64,000 nt of DNA, taken from positions 3,472,001 to 3,536,000 of the forward strand of contig NZ_QFFJ01000002.1 of the NCBI RefSeq assembly GCF_003308995.1, written 5' to 3'. The first letter of the stretch is position 1, and each line of letters starts with the position of its first letter. A program made the translations under genes and the position numbers. This document shows positions 9,301 through 16,535 of the stretch, one piece after another. The DNA comes from Chitinophaga flava (lineage in GTDB: Bacteria; Bacteroidota; Bacteroidia; Chitinophagales; Chitinophagaceae). Under the pieces are notes generated by a model, which was not told the origin of the DNA, ran no database searches, and saw only the letters and a program-made list of their open reading frames with translations.

Positions 9301-9550
9301 CATGGAGCGCTATTTCAAGTGCCCGTTCCATAGAAGCATTTTTGACTTCAATCGTTACAGGTTTGGTAGCAGACATCAGGGTTTCGCTATAGGCTATGGA
9401 CACTCCAGCTTGGGTGGCCATTTCTTTAAGTACCTTTTTTAGGGGCACATTTTTTTCCGAAAGCGTGATCTGCTGCGATAAGGCTACTGCGCTGCATTGC
9501 AGGCAGACCGCAAGTAGCAGGAAGACGGTGAATCTCATAACGTAGAACAT
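6383..9550 (-). CDS. SusC/RagA-type TonB-linked outer-membrane receptor with STN domain
   Basis: This 1055-residue protein imports a nutrient across the outer membrane together with the SusD lipoprotein. Domains in order: signal peptide (residues 1-26), STN domain (about 27-100, starting QQITLSEKNVPLKKVLKEMA), a carboxypeptidase-regulatory-like beta domain (about 110-195, GRVTNEKGEPIPGASILIKG), a plug domain with the SusC signature around LVIVDGMEQSLNDIDPNQVK and MYGSRGANGVIIIET, then the beta barrel ending in an aromatic Phe. The STN domain is the hallmark of receptors that signal through a FecR anti-sigma factor, which matches the FecR and ECF sigma genes just upstream. Start at 9550 or at the in-frame ATG at 9538. 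Confidence 0.95.
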   Translation of the reverse strand: MFYVMRFTVFLLLAVCLQCSAVALSQQITLSEKNVPLKKVLKEMATQAGVSIAYSETLMSATKPVTIEVKNASMERALEIALHDQPVRYTINNGRILLNSRSHAVADSALIVTGRVTNEKGEPIPGASILIKGTNIGMATSNDGRFEIKIPRENVTLIISAIGFQPTEISAQSQTNMEIRLKTGTRSLSEVVVMGFSEVERRHVASSVAQVDVKLTKTRPIAKLQEAFTGTVPGVTIQQTTNLPGSVPGITIRGISTLQNASPLVIVDGMEQSLNDIDPNQVKSITVLKDAASASMYGSRGANGVIIIETERGQMGRFKVDVNSWGALQQPIDLPKFVNGIDYMKLNNEARNIQGQTPLFTDEDIRKMGSGETPSVDWMKEGMRRRANSQNISMSVSGGGGIGSFNLMMGYLKENGLNSYEGSGKYSARFNTNVNIADKFVLLADFYAHRLQINRLKENDDGTGLYENLWKMNPTQQIYYPSSDIPEHYMLYNDMNPIASINRGGSRNNLYDFSSVNLRPRYNISKHLSLEGNVSYQISKSANKRQRETFKFYDGNGKPVKIWKNEVGADQDVSQSQLTARGLLNYTGSLRHQADKIYVTAGSEVMSFNYTDYKEIAKASFFGKLNYSFNNRYILEFTARGDGSSKFAPGKQWGFFPAGAVAWNITNEQFMKGLVNNSIINNLKLRASYGLIGNENVDPYLWEENVNEWGWLMRVPNMNFTWEKQKQGNIGLELTLLNNRLTLTAEAYKKNSYDLIYSRFPVPPITGSNSLEAAFNIGEVENNGYEISVQWQDKIGNLGYSIGAMLFDNRNKVLKAGYRNGDTLIFKDDNDKIWYKGIAIDNYYGYKSDGFFRDQRDVDATRAKLPNMLPGDIKYVDQNGDGIINDADKINLGDPFPHLNYSVTVALQYKNWDFNLLGQGVGKRTGRLNGLEGYPVLVDGSSNSLGRPRQYYADNRWTPETPDSRFPRVWTGSSTNAYLSDVWLGNAAFFRVKVLQLGYTFPLQGKTIRNVRVYVNAQDAITFTRWEGLEPERDGGNGNYPRMAVYSLGVRATLF

Positions 9551-9664
9551 TTTGGTTGAACAAAGAGGTTTTCAAATCACAACCGGTCTGGTTGCAGTCA
9601 TGTTTGTTTTGGGCATTTTCAGGTTATAGTTATTGTAAAGAAAAAGGCAGTACAGGCTGATATT

Positions 9665-10843
9665 TTACCGGATCAGTATTACTTTGATTGTCCTGTCTTC
9701 CAGTTTGAGTTTTACCTTGTCTGTTTCCAGCATAGGTAGTACCTCCTGTAGTGGCAGGTTACGGCTGATGTATCCTCCGAAACGGTTACCATCTGGTATC
9801 GACTGATAGTCCGCTTCCACATCATACCACCTCGACAGCTGCTTCAGTATGCTGACCAGGCTGGCGTTTTCAAAGTTAAAGAAGCCTGTTCTCCACGCTG
9901 TTGTTTCCTTCAGGTCCGCAGTATGTATAGAGAGCGCTCCGGTGGTATTGTTCACTGCAGCTGCCTGCCCGGGGAGCAGCTGTTTTTCGTTATCGCCGGA
10001 TTTAACTTTAACAGCTCCCTGTACAAGTGTGGTGCGGGTTACCGGTTCGTCGGCATAGGCCATCAGATCGAAGCTGGTTCCCAGTACCTGTACTTCTATA
10101 TTGTTCACTTTTACAATAAACGGTTGATCTGGCATCGGTTTTATTTCAAAATAAGCCTGTCCCTGTATTTCCACCGTACGGTTGCTGGAGGAGAAAGCAG
10201 TAGGATAACGCAGGCTGGACGCAGCATTGAGCCAGACATGACTTCCATCGGGCAGTACTACATTAAACTGTCCACCGCGGGGAACTGCCAGCAGGTTGTA
10301 ACTAACAATGGATGAAGGGCCGGTGGTAAGTGGGTAAAGCAATTGCCCGTTATGCTGTTGTACTTTAATATCACCCTGTTGGATCACCCGGTTGCCGGCA
10401 CTGTCCAGCGTGACCACGGAGCCGTCTGATAGTGTGAGTTTCGCTTTGTTGATGCCAGGTGATCCTACGGATATAACCTGTTGTAGTGCCAGTTTGGGTG
10501 CAACGGGCTTGCGGGAGATATAGAAGATAGCAGCTGTTGATATGAGTACAACAACTGCAGCGGCAGCGCCCCATTTCAGATAGTGGAAGGGACGTATTGG
10601 TACTACCTTGCTTCGGCTGATCTCTTGTAACAATCTTGTTTCTATACGGTCTCCAAGGACTTGAGGCACGTCATGTTTTTCGTTCATGACACGCTCAAAT
10701 TCCCGTTTCATGGCCATCAGCAGGGGACGTTTGGATGCGGTTGTGTTAAGATATCCGAATAAGGTCTCCAGTTCCTCCCGGCTGCATTGGCCGTCCAGGT
10801 ACTGCTGTAACAGTTTCTCGTAGTAATTTTCAGGTCGCGGCAT
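9665..10843 (-). CDS. FecR-type anti-sigma factor
   Basis: The 392-residue protein has a cytoplasmic N-terminal part (residues 1-85) that would hold the sigma factor, one membrane helix (about 90-108, WGAAAAVVVLISTAAIFYI), and a periplasmic FecR domain with VPRGGQFNVVLPDGSHVWLN, followed by the C-terminal domain (DUF4974-like) that contacts the STN domain of the receptor. It relays occupancy of the SusC receptor to the ECF sigma factor. It lies between the sigma gene (83 bases upstream) and susC (114 bases downstream), the standard order for these units. Confidence 0.92.
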   Translation of the reverse strand: MPRPENYYEKLLQQYLDGQCSREELETLFGYLNTTASKRPLLMAMKREFERVMNEKHDVPQVLGDRIETRLLQEISRSKVVPIRPFHYLKWGAAAAVVVLISTAAIFYISRKPVAPKLALQQVISVGSPGINKAKLTLSDGSVVTLDSAGNRVIQQGDIKVQQHNGQLLYPLTTGPSSIVSYNLLAVPRGGQFNVVLPDGSHVWLNAASSLRYPTAFSSSNRTVEIQGQAYFEIKPMPDQPFIVKVNNIEVQVLGTSFDLMAYADEPVTRTTLVQGAVKVKSGDNEKQLLPGQAAAVNNTTGALSIHTADLKETTAWRTGFFNFENASLVSILKQLSRWYDVEADYQSIPDGNRFGGYISRNLPLQEVLPMLETDKVKLKLEDRTIKVILIR

Positions 10844-10925
10844 ATTATTCCCCCCGTTGAAAACAAAGGGTACTATATAATATCCGGAAATATAAAAGGA
10901 GGGTACCCCCAGTGGAAAATTTTTT

Positions 10926-11516
10926 TTAGTAAAGGGTGGAGATTAGCCAGACAGCCATCAGTATGTCACCATGACGATACACATAGTCCTCGATGAAACG
11001 CATACCCAGTACCATATGTTTTTTCACTGCATTACGGGAAATACCCAGTATGGCAGCCGCTTCGTCATAGCTTTTCCCTTCCTGACGACAGAGGCGGAAT
11101 ACTTTGAGCCGTTGTGGCGTCAGCTTTGAAAGCGCTTCCTCAAAAAGACGCTCATATTCTTTTGTCCGTACCCATTCATCGGGATGCTCCGGATCAATAC
11201 CGGCCAGCTGTTGGTATAATTGTGCCCGCATCTGTCCGTCAGTGGCCAGTTTGGCGATGGTTTTAAATACATGATTGCGGGCAATACGGTAAAGATACCC
11301 GCTGAAAGAAAGTTGAGGGTTGATACGGCCTCTGATCTCCCAGATCTTGAGAAATACGTCGTGCACCAGGTCTTCTGCCAGAGAAGGGACCTTACAGAAG
11401 CGCAGCAGGTATATATATAAAGAAGGATGGTAGTGCCGGTAGATGCTCGAAAAAGCCGATTCATCTCCCTGGGCCATCCTTAACAGTACTTCTTCTTCCA
11501 TGGACATACGCTCCAT
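10926..11516 (-). CDS. ECF-type RNA polymerase sigma factor (Bacteroidota SusCD-linked)
   Basis: The 196-residue protein has region 2 (AFSSIYRHYHPSLYIYLLRF, then AEDLVHDVFLKIWE) and region 4 (LTPQRLKVFRLCRQEGKSYD, then ILGISRNAVKKHM), the two domains of ECF sigma factors. It should direct transcription of susC/susD when the FecR protein releases it. The last 17 residues (DILMAVWLISTLY) are hydrophobic, as often seen in this clade. In-frame ATGs at 11507 and 11501 are alternative starts. It is the first gene of the minus-strand unit sigma-fecR-susC-susD. Confidence 0.92.
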   Translation of the reverse strand: MERMSMEEEVLLRMAQGDESAFSSIYRHYHPSLYIYLLRFCKVPSLAEDLVHDVFLKIWEIRGRINPQLSFSGYLYRIARNHVFKTIAKLATDGQMRAQLYQQLAGIDPEHPDEWVRTKEYERLFEEALSKLTPQRLKVFRLCRQEGKSYDEAAAILGISRNAVKKHMVLGMRFIEDYVYRHGDILMAVWLISTLY

Positions 11517-11715
11517 ACCTTTTAAAAAGTTTTTTGTCGCCGGTTATTAATTGAAAAGCAAGAAATAAGAAATTAATTAATAATATGTTTGTAAAGATAG
11601 AAAACAGGCGAAGGAAATAAAAGTGGAGGTAGAGGGGAACGTATTTATGGGAATATCCTGATTACTGTTGCTGGGGTATATTGCTACGAGGACGGGACAG
11701 GGGGTATAAAGTCAG

Positions 11716-11892
11716 CTAAACCTTAATGTCTGCTGCTTTAGCATCGCGTATAAAGAATATTAATACGATTGTTCCTATAACGGAAAGTACCATCAATACT
11801 GCCAATGCAGGGGGGATGAATGACAGAAAAATAAATGTCGCAGGGATGACCCCTGAGCTTCCTCCCGATAACCGGAATCGGTAAAATGTAAT
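11716..11892 (-). pseudogene. Remnant of a membrane transporter C-terminus (MFS-like)
   Basis: A frame of 58 codons is open between TGA at 11893-11895 and TAG at 11716-11718 and has no usable start. It encodes GSSGVIPATFIFLSFIPPAL, then AVLMVLSVIGTIVLIFF and a charged tail IRDAKAADIKV. This reads like the last helix and cytoplasmic tail of a major facilitator transporter. Nothing upstream in any frame extends it, because the gene for the secreted 134-residue protein follows within 50 bases. I infer that most of the gene was deleted. The family call is tentative because only one helix is left. Confidence 0.45.
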
Positions 11893-11940
11893 TCACCCGG
11901 GCATAGGGATTACAGTTTTCGGGAGGAAGATGGTTTACTA

Positions 11941-12345
11941 TTATTGTTCGCCAACAATAGTGTATCTATTGTAAATGGGCGATAGATAGCAGGTTATGCT
12001 ACAACCCACATACACAGACGCGCCTGGAAGTACATAGACCTGAAAGTACTGGGTACCCGTTTTTATGCCTTGCTCCCAATCATTACGTATTGTTAAAGTA
12101 TATCCTTGGGAAGAATTTGGATTATTGGCATTCACTATTAATCCTGTGCAACCGGGTGAACAAAAGCCTCCCTGATTAAGGTAAGTAGTAAATCTTCTGG
12201 CCTTGTTTAAATTGTTATGTACAGAATTTTTTGGCTTGGGATCTGAAGCCGCTTTGACTTCCTGTTGGGAAGTTAAAATGGCAGGACCCAATAATAAAGA
12301 GAGAAAAATAATAGATCCTACAGTAATTAAGAATGACTTTTTCAT
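11941..12345 (-). CDS. Small secreted protein with paired cysteines, unknown function
   Basis: The 134-residue product starts with a clear signal peptide (MKKSFLITVGSIIFLSLLLG, cleavage likely near residues 25-33). The mature part has a basic, Asn-rich stretch, then GGFCSPGCTG, a probable beta-sandwich segment with alternating hydrophobic residues (YTLTIRNDW, TQYFQVYVLPG) and a second Cys pair in VGCSITCYLS. Four Cys in two close pairs suggest two disulfides or a metal site in the periplasm or outside the cell. I do not recognise a family. It stands alone, 250 bases downstream of the metallophosphoesterase gene on the same strand. Confidence 0.65.
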   Translation of the reverse strand: MKKSFLITVGSIIFLSLLLGPAILTSQQEVKAASDPKPKNSVHNNLNKARRFTTYLNQGGFCSPGCTGLIVNANNPNSSQGYTLTIRNDWEQGIKTGTQYFQVYVLPGASVYVGCSITCYLSPIYNRYTIVGEQ

Positions 12346-12594
12346 AAAGTAGAAACATTTTAAAAGTGAAGAAAATAGTGGGTTGGTGAAAATTGACCAA
12401 TTGGTCTACAGTACTAAAGTGGTTCAGCCCGGGTTAACTTCTTTTTCGATAATTGGTAATAGTGGTTTATACTTCAGGTAACAAAGTATGATTAAAGGTA
12501 TGGAAATATTATGCTCAGGGCAATACTCGAAAAATGGCTTTTTTCACCCCTGGAATTGGGGGGATGAATTGTTTAACCTTATACCTGAGTTACT

Positions 12595-13989
12595 TTATTG
12601 ACAGTAACAATTAGAAAACTGTTGTTGTGTTAAGGCTCCGTTGCCGCACCAGAAGGCTTTCCAGTTTTGCAGGTTGATTTCATTGGAGCCGGGATTGCTT
12701 ACCTTATACAGGTTAATATATTTATTGAGATAAGCCGTATCAGAGGCTATCTTGTTCCTCACCCAGTTGAGGCTGGATGCATTGATGGCAGCTACGTTAT
12801 AGGTTAGCTGAAAGTTATATTCAGGAGTCCAGGTATTGGCATTTTTGTTAATGCTCAGGTAAAATGTTTTTGCGTTCATCAGCTGCAACGAACGGTGGTG
12901 ATAGCTGATGAGCTGGAATCCGGGGTTGTTGGCAAAACGGGGGCTGATGGCTGGGGTAATATGAATAAAGGAAATAGGTTGCTCATTCTGGTAGATCACC
13001 CTGAAATCATCCATGTGCGTATGTCCGGCCAGATTGGCACGGATCCGGGAAGAAAATTGTTGTACCAGGTTAAGAAACGCGTTATTGTAGTTGTCGCGCC
13101 ACATGAGTGTAATGTTCGATTGGCAGTCACCGTAGTTATGCAGCGTGGCGTGTACGTCCACACCCGGAGGAATATGATATACCATCCACACCACTTCTTT
13201 TCTCAGGTGGTTGTCTTCCAGCATTTCTTTCAGCCATTGCAGTTCATCAGATCCCGGGTCGTCAGCAGCGTTGCCACAGGAGTTATAGTATTTGGCGGAA
13301 AAGAATACACTATTTAACAATATCAGGTTCCCCCGTACTTTGCCGGGGAATGGATAGGTATAATAACCTCCTTTGGAAAACTGTGCTACAAAAATACTGT
13401 CAGCAGCTTTGCTTTTATTTCGCAGCAATGGTACCCAGGCCCTGGCAAACATAGACAGGAAGGGGCTGTTGGGCTCCACCATATAATCGCCGCAATATGA
13501 ATCATTATTCCCAAGTACCGGTAATACAACTGTTTTTGGAAAATATTTATTCAGCATCCAGGCGAGGAACTGAATGGTTTTAGCCGTGAAAGCCTGCACA
13601 GATCCTGTACCAGCATATCGTGAATAGTTGGCTTGGAAGTCATGGCAAAGGAAATCACCAGAGATGATAATAAAAGAAGGTGTAATATTTTGCAGCTGCA
13701 TAGCCATGAGCGCAGATTTCAGCAGTGGGTAGTTAGCGTCGCTGCCATATCCGTTAGGCTGCTGTATGGCTGATGATTCGAAGATAGTCTCCCAACCGGT
13801 ATAATCGGTATTTATCAATTTAGGCATCAGGGAGGGGTCAAAGAAAGGATTGAAATGAATATCTGATGCACTGAGGAGATACCTGGCGCTGGTGGGGCCC
13901 CAGCCAATCTGTGCATGCAGGCTGGATGCCTGCATGCACAGTATAAAGAGTATGAACCTGTTGAAATAATGGGTTAATAGACATTTCAT
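12595..13989 (-). CDS. Secreted calcineurin-like metallophosphoesterase
   Basis: The 464-residue protein has a signal peptide (MKCLLTHYFNRFILFILCMQ, ending SSLHAQ). It carries the full set of metal-binding motifs of the calcineurin-like superfamily: D-x-H in LLSASDIHFNPF, GD in FIIISGDFLCHD, GNND in VLPVLGNNDSYCGDY, H in WMVYHIPPG and GHTH in NLAGHTHMDDF. The arrangement resembles acid-sphingomyelinase-like phosphodiesterases, which cleave phosphodiester or pyrophosphate bonds outside the cytoplasm. I start at 13989 because that ATG begins the signal peptide; the longer frame to 14025 would overlap the preceding gene. It is the last gene of the minus-strand unit that contains the giant protein and the ADP-ribosyltransferase, and the only one with an export signal. 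It ends in CYCQ. Confidence 0.82.
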   Translation of the reverse strand: MKCLLTHYFNRFILFILCMQASSLHAQIGWGPTSARYLLSASDIHFNPFFDPSLMPKLINTDYTGWETIFESSAIQQPNGYGSDANYPLLKSALMAMQLQNITPSFIIISGDFLCHDFQANYSRYAGTGSVQAFTAKTIQFLAWMLNKYFPKTVVLPVLGNNDSYCGDYMVEPNSPFLSMFARAWVPLLRNKSKAADSIFVAQFSKGGYYTYPFPGKVRGNLILLNSVFFSAKYYNSCGNAADDPGSDELQWLKEMLEDNHLRKEVVWMVYHIPPGVDVHATLHNYGDCQSNITLMWRDNYNNAFLNLVQQFSSRIRANLAGHTHMDDFRVIYQNEQPISFIHITPAISPRFANNPGFQLISYHHRSLQLMNAKTFYLSINKNANTWTPEYNFQLTYNVAAINASSLNWVRNKIASDTAYLNKYINLYKVSNPGSNEINLQNWKAFWCGNGALTQQQFSNCYCQ

Positions 13990-14014
13990 GGGAGGTATTT
14001 TAGAGGTGATGCTA

Positions 14015-14398
14015 CTACTGGCCATATACCTCGTTATACAGTTCCTGCAAACGTGCCAGAAAGCGGGAGATATAACCTGTCAGCAACAACTGGTCCCAGT
14101 GCCCTTCTACAAAACGGTTGGTACGTACATGGGTGGTCATCAGCTTACGTAATGTTTCAGTATCGCTGTTGTCCAATGTTGCCGGCGACATTACATAATC
14201 CCATCCCACTTCTTTTGCCCATATATTATAATCAAATACTTCCAGGAATTTTATTTCATCCAGCAAGGTTATTAACTGGATATGGGGAGGTATATGACCG
14301 GCGAATATCCGCAGGTCATCTGTAGTCATAGCCGAAATACTGCCGGCCAGTGCCAGTACCCTCTGCAGACCTTCTTTTGGGAAATCATTGATAGTCAT
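14015..14398 (-). CDS. Small conserved protein, DUF6508-like C-terminal half
   Basis: The 127-residue protein is mostly helical and soluble. Its C-terminal half, TLRKLMTTHVRTNRFVEGHW followed by LLLTGYISRFLARLQELYNE, matches from memory a conserved segment of small proteins annotated DUF6508, whose biochemical function is not known. The N-terminal half has no motif I recognise. It sits 10 bases after the ADP-ribosyltransferase gene and directly before the metallophosphoesterase gene, so it belongs to the same transcript. A role as an immunity or adaptor protein for the neighbouring enzyme is possible but is inference only. Confidence 0.6.
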   Translation of the reverse strand: MTINDFPKEGLQRVLALAGSISAMTTDDLRIFAGHIPPHIQLITLLDEIKFLEVFDYNIWAKEVGWDYVMSPATLDNSDTETLRKLMTTHVRTNRFVEGHWDQLLLTGYISRFLARLQELYNEVYGQ

Positions 14399-14408
14399 GA
14401 TATGTTAT

Positions 14409-15617
14409 TTAATAAATGGCTATTACTGTTTTCGAGATAAATTCCTCCAAATCCGCTGAGCAATAGTTAATCGTTGTCTGCTGCATGGTAAAGGTGCACT
14501 GACTATTGCCATCATTGCAGCTTCTTTCGGTTACCGTGGACGTCATATTCCTGGCGTAAAGATATTCATCTTCACCGGGATATACGGAGAGGAAGGCAAT
14601 ACTATGGCTGTTAAGCCCATTGATATTAAATTTATAGCTTGCACCATTATACCACGAGCCCGCCGGCTGTGCGCTACTGGTATATCCCAGCTCCAGGATA
14701 TTGGCGCCCACCTGATACTGGGCAAGTCTTTGAGGTGACATATGACTTTCTCCACGGTATGTTTCACCCTGGAATGCCGCGATATTGGCAAGCCCTGAAT
14801 CAATAGCGCTGAATAAAGGCATGAGGGTATAATAGTTCTGATCTGAGCTGCCGTTGCGGAGGGTAGAATTGATCATTCCATAATAATTGGAAGTCCACAT
14901 CCGCACCGCAAAGGCCTGTCGTTTGGTAAGTCGGTCTGGCAGGCTGATTCCCTGAACGGCACTCCAGGCGTCGGGTGCATAGCTCTGATAATTTCCCGGC
15001 AGGTCCAGGTTCACCAGGTTCTGATAGTAGTTTTTCAAAGTGCTGAAAGTGGGTTGAACCTGATTCAGCTTATCGTTATCGTAAGCTACCAGCTTAATAA
15101 CGGGCATAGAAAAGGCAGACAGCGAACCGGCGAAAGTAGCCGCATAAAACAATGCCTGTATAATATCCTGGTAAGAAGCTCCTCCGCTGCCGGTGCATAC
15201 CATTGGTAAAGCTACGGTAGTGTTACTGCCGCCCTGGAAACAATTTAATGCCTGAAAAATAGTCCATACCAGCCCGGCTGCATCTGTAGATGGATTTGTA
15301 GGTTCGAACAGTAATATCCTGTTGAACTGTATACCCGAATTGGAGGAGCTGATCGTGTTGGAGATCCAGCAAGGTATCTTGGGTTCATAGTTGGCTGCTT
15401 TATTATTGGATAACTGTTGTACCGACACGCCTGCCTGTGCCAGCGAACCTATCAGTGAACCAGATGAAGCAGAGTAGTCCCCCGGCGAGGCTGATACCAC
15501 CAGGAAATCCACTGCATCTTCGGATGAGAGGTTGGTAAGATCACCCATACACAACTGGAGAGTAGGTGACCCGTTAGCATTATCGATGGTAAAAGAATCA
15601 ATTAATTGTAATGCCAT
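14409..15617 (-). CDS. Macro-like domain fused to an R-S-E class ADP-ribosyltransferase
   Basis: The N-terminal half (residues 15-185) looks like a macro (ADP-ribose-binding) domain: LQLCMGDLTNL, then VDFLVVSASPGDY, and the Gly-rich loop ALPMVCTGSGGAS. The C-terminal half carries the three motifs of arginine-type ADP-ribosyltransferases in the right order: Arg in GETYRGES (near residue 290), the Ser motif in LELGYTSSA and the ExE motif in PGEDEYLYAR, which holds the catalytic Glu. Such enzymes move ADP-ribose from NAD to a protein, RNA or small molecule. There is no signal peptide. The macro part is clearly related to that of the next gene upstream, 25 bases away. Joining a writer to a possible ADP-ribose reader or eraser in one chain is unusual. 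Target and direction of action are unknown. Confidence 0.72.
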   Translation of the reverse strand: MALQLIDSFTIDNANGSPTLQLCMGDLTNLSSEDAVDFLVVSASPGDYSASSGSLIGSLAQAGVSVQQLSNNKAANYEPKIPCWISNTISSSNSGIQFNRILLFEPTNPSTDAAGLVWTIFQALNCFQGGSNTTVALPMVCTGSGGASYQDIIQALFYAATFAGSLSAFSMPVIKLVAYDNDKLNQVQPTFSTLKNYYQNLVNLDLPGNYQSYAPDAWSAVQGISLPDRLTKRQAFAVRMWTSNYYGMINSTLRNGSSDQNYYTLMPLFSAIDSGLANIAAFQGETYRGESHMSPQRLAQYQVGANILELGYTSSAQPAGSWYNGASYKFNINGLNSHSIAFLSVYPGEDEYLYARNMTSTVTERSCNDGNSQCTFTMQQTTINYCSADLEEFISKTVIAIY

Positions 15618-15642
15618 AATCAGGAATTATAGATGGGGAAAA

Positions 15643-16524
15643 TTATGACTGTGTCAATTGCGCAAATAACTCATTCAGCGGATTGATCCAGTCTGTGTTA
15701 AAATTGACGATCTCGAAAGCCATCAGCGAAAAATCACTGTTTAGCAGTGTTTTGCTTCCATTGAACAAGGCGGTAAGGATGGTGGTGGGACTGGCGCCAT
15801 TGGACCCGGTGCTTACCATGGATGTTGCTACAATGATGTTTTGCGCTTCAGTGCCGGCAAATGTTTGCAGTGATGTGAAGATACCAGGTACCTGTTTGGC
15901 AACCCCATCACCGCTTTGAGTAGCTTCAAAACAGATAATACGTTTGAAAGCCTGGTTGCTGATGGGCTGTGATATCCAGCAGTAATCACTGGAACGGTAA
16001 TCAGCTGCTTTGTTCTCTGCCAGTGCTGCAACGGAAACGCCTATATCATTCAGCGCACCTATCATGGAGCCGGCTGTGGCGCTATAATCGTTGGGCAAAC
16101 TGGAAATAACCAGGTAGTCCACGATTTCCGAAACGGCCTTCATATGTGTAAGATCGCCCTGGTAAAGCCCTGTGGCCTTATTCATGCCATTATTGTCAAC
16201 ATATTGTGCATCCTGTTGGTAAAAAAGGCTGATGGCCTGTTGTACGGCTTCAGTGATCTGGTTTTCAGGAAAATTACAGGCCTTTAGTGCTTTGGTAAGC
16301 AAATTCTTGTCAATAGCAGCAGCCCAGGCAGTAGTCAGGGCATCAGCCATCTGCTCAACTGTGGCGTCAGGGTAATTTTTAAATATTATGGGAGCGCAGT
16401 CTGGCGGGTTACCCCCACTTACCCGGCAGCCGATAGCAGCTTCCAGCAGTGTGACTTTACCCAGCGATGTAAGGAGTTGCTGAATAGCTTCAGGTGTCAG
16501 CGACTGTTTAATAATTGTTTTCAT
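15643..16524 (-). CDS. Helical repeat plus macro-like domain protein
   Basis: The 293-residue protein has two parts. Residues 1-110 are helical and contain IIFKNYPDATVEQMADALTT, which matches the repeat unit of the giant protein encoded just upstream (for example VLKNNFPDKTATVTDMAALL). Residues 115-290 align with the macro-like half of the next gene downstream: YQGDLTHMKAVSEIVDYLVI, then SSLPNDYSATAGSMIGAL and the loop VSTGSNGAS. It lacks the transferase domain. The protein therefore shares one module with each neighbour, which suggests assembly of the three products through common folds. It lies 11 bases after the giant gene. Whether it binds or hydrolyses ADP-ribose cannot be told from the sequence. 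Confidence 0.68.
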   Translation of the reverse strand: MKTIIKQSLTPEAIQQLLTSLGKVTLLEAAIGCRVSGGNPPDCAPIIFKNYPDATVEQMADALTTAWAAAIDKNLLTKALKACNFPENQITEAVQQAISLFYQQDAQYVDNNGMNKATGLYQGDLTHMKAVSEIVDYLVISSLPNDYSATAGSMIGALNDIGVSVAALAENKAADYRSSDYCWISQPISNQAFKRIICFEATQSGDGVAKQVPGIFTSLQTFAGTEAQNIIVATSMVSTGSNGASPTTILTALFNGSKTLLNSDFSLMAFEIVNFNTDWINPLNELFAQLTQS

Positions 16525-16535
16525 ATGGATGAATT

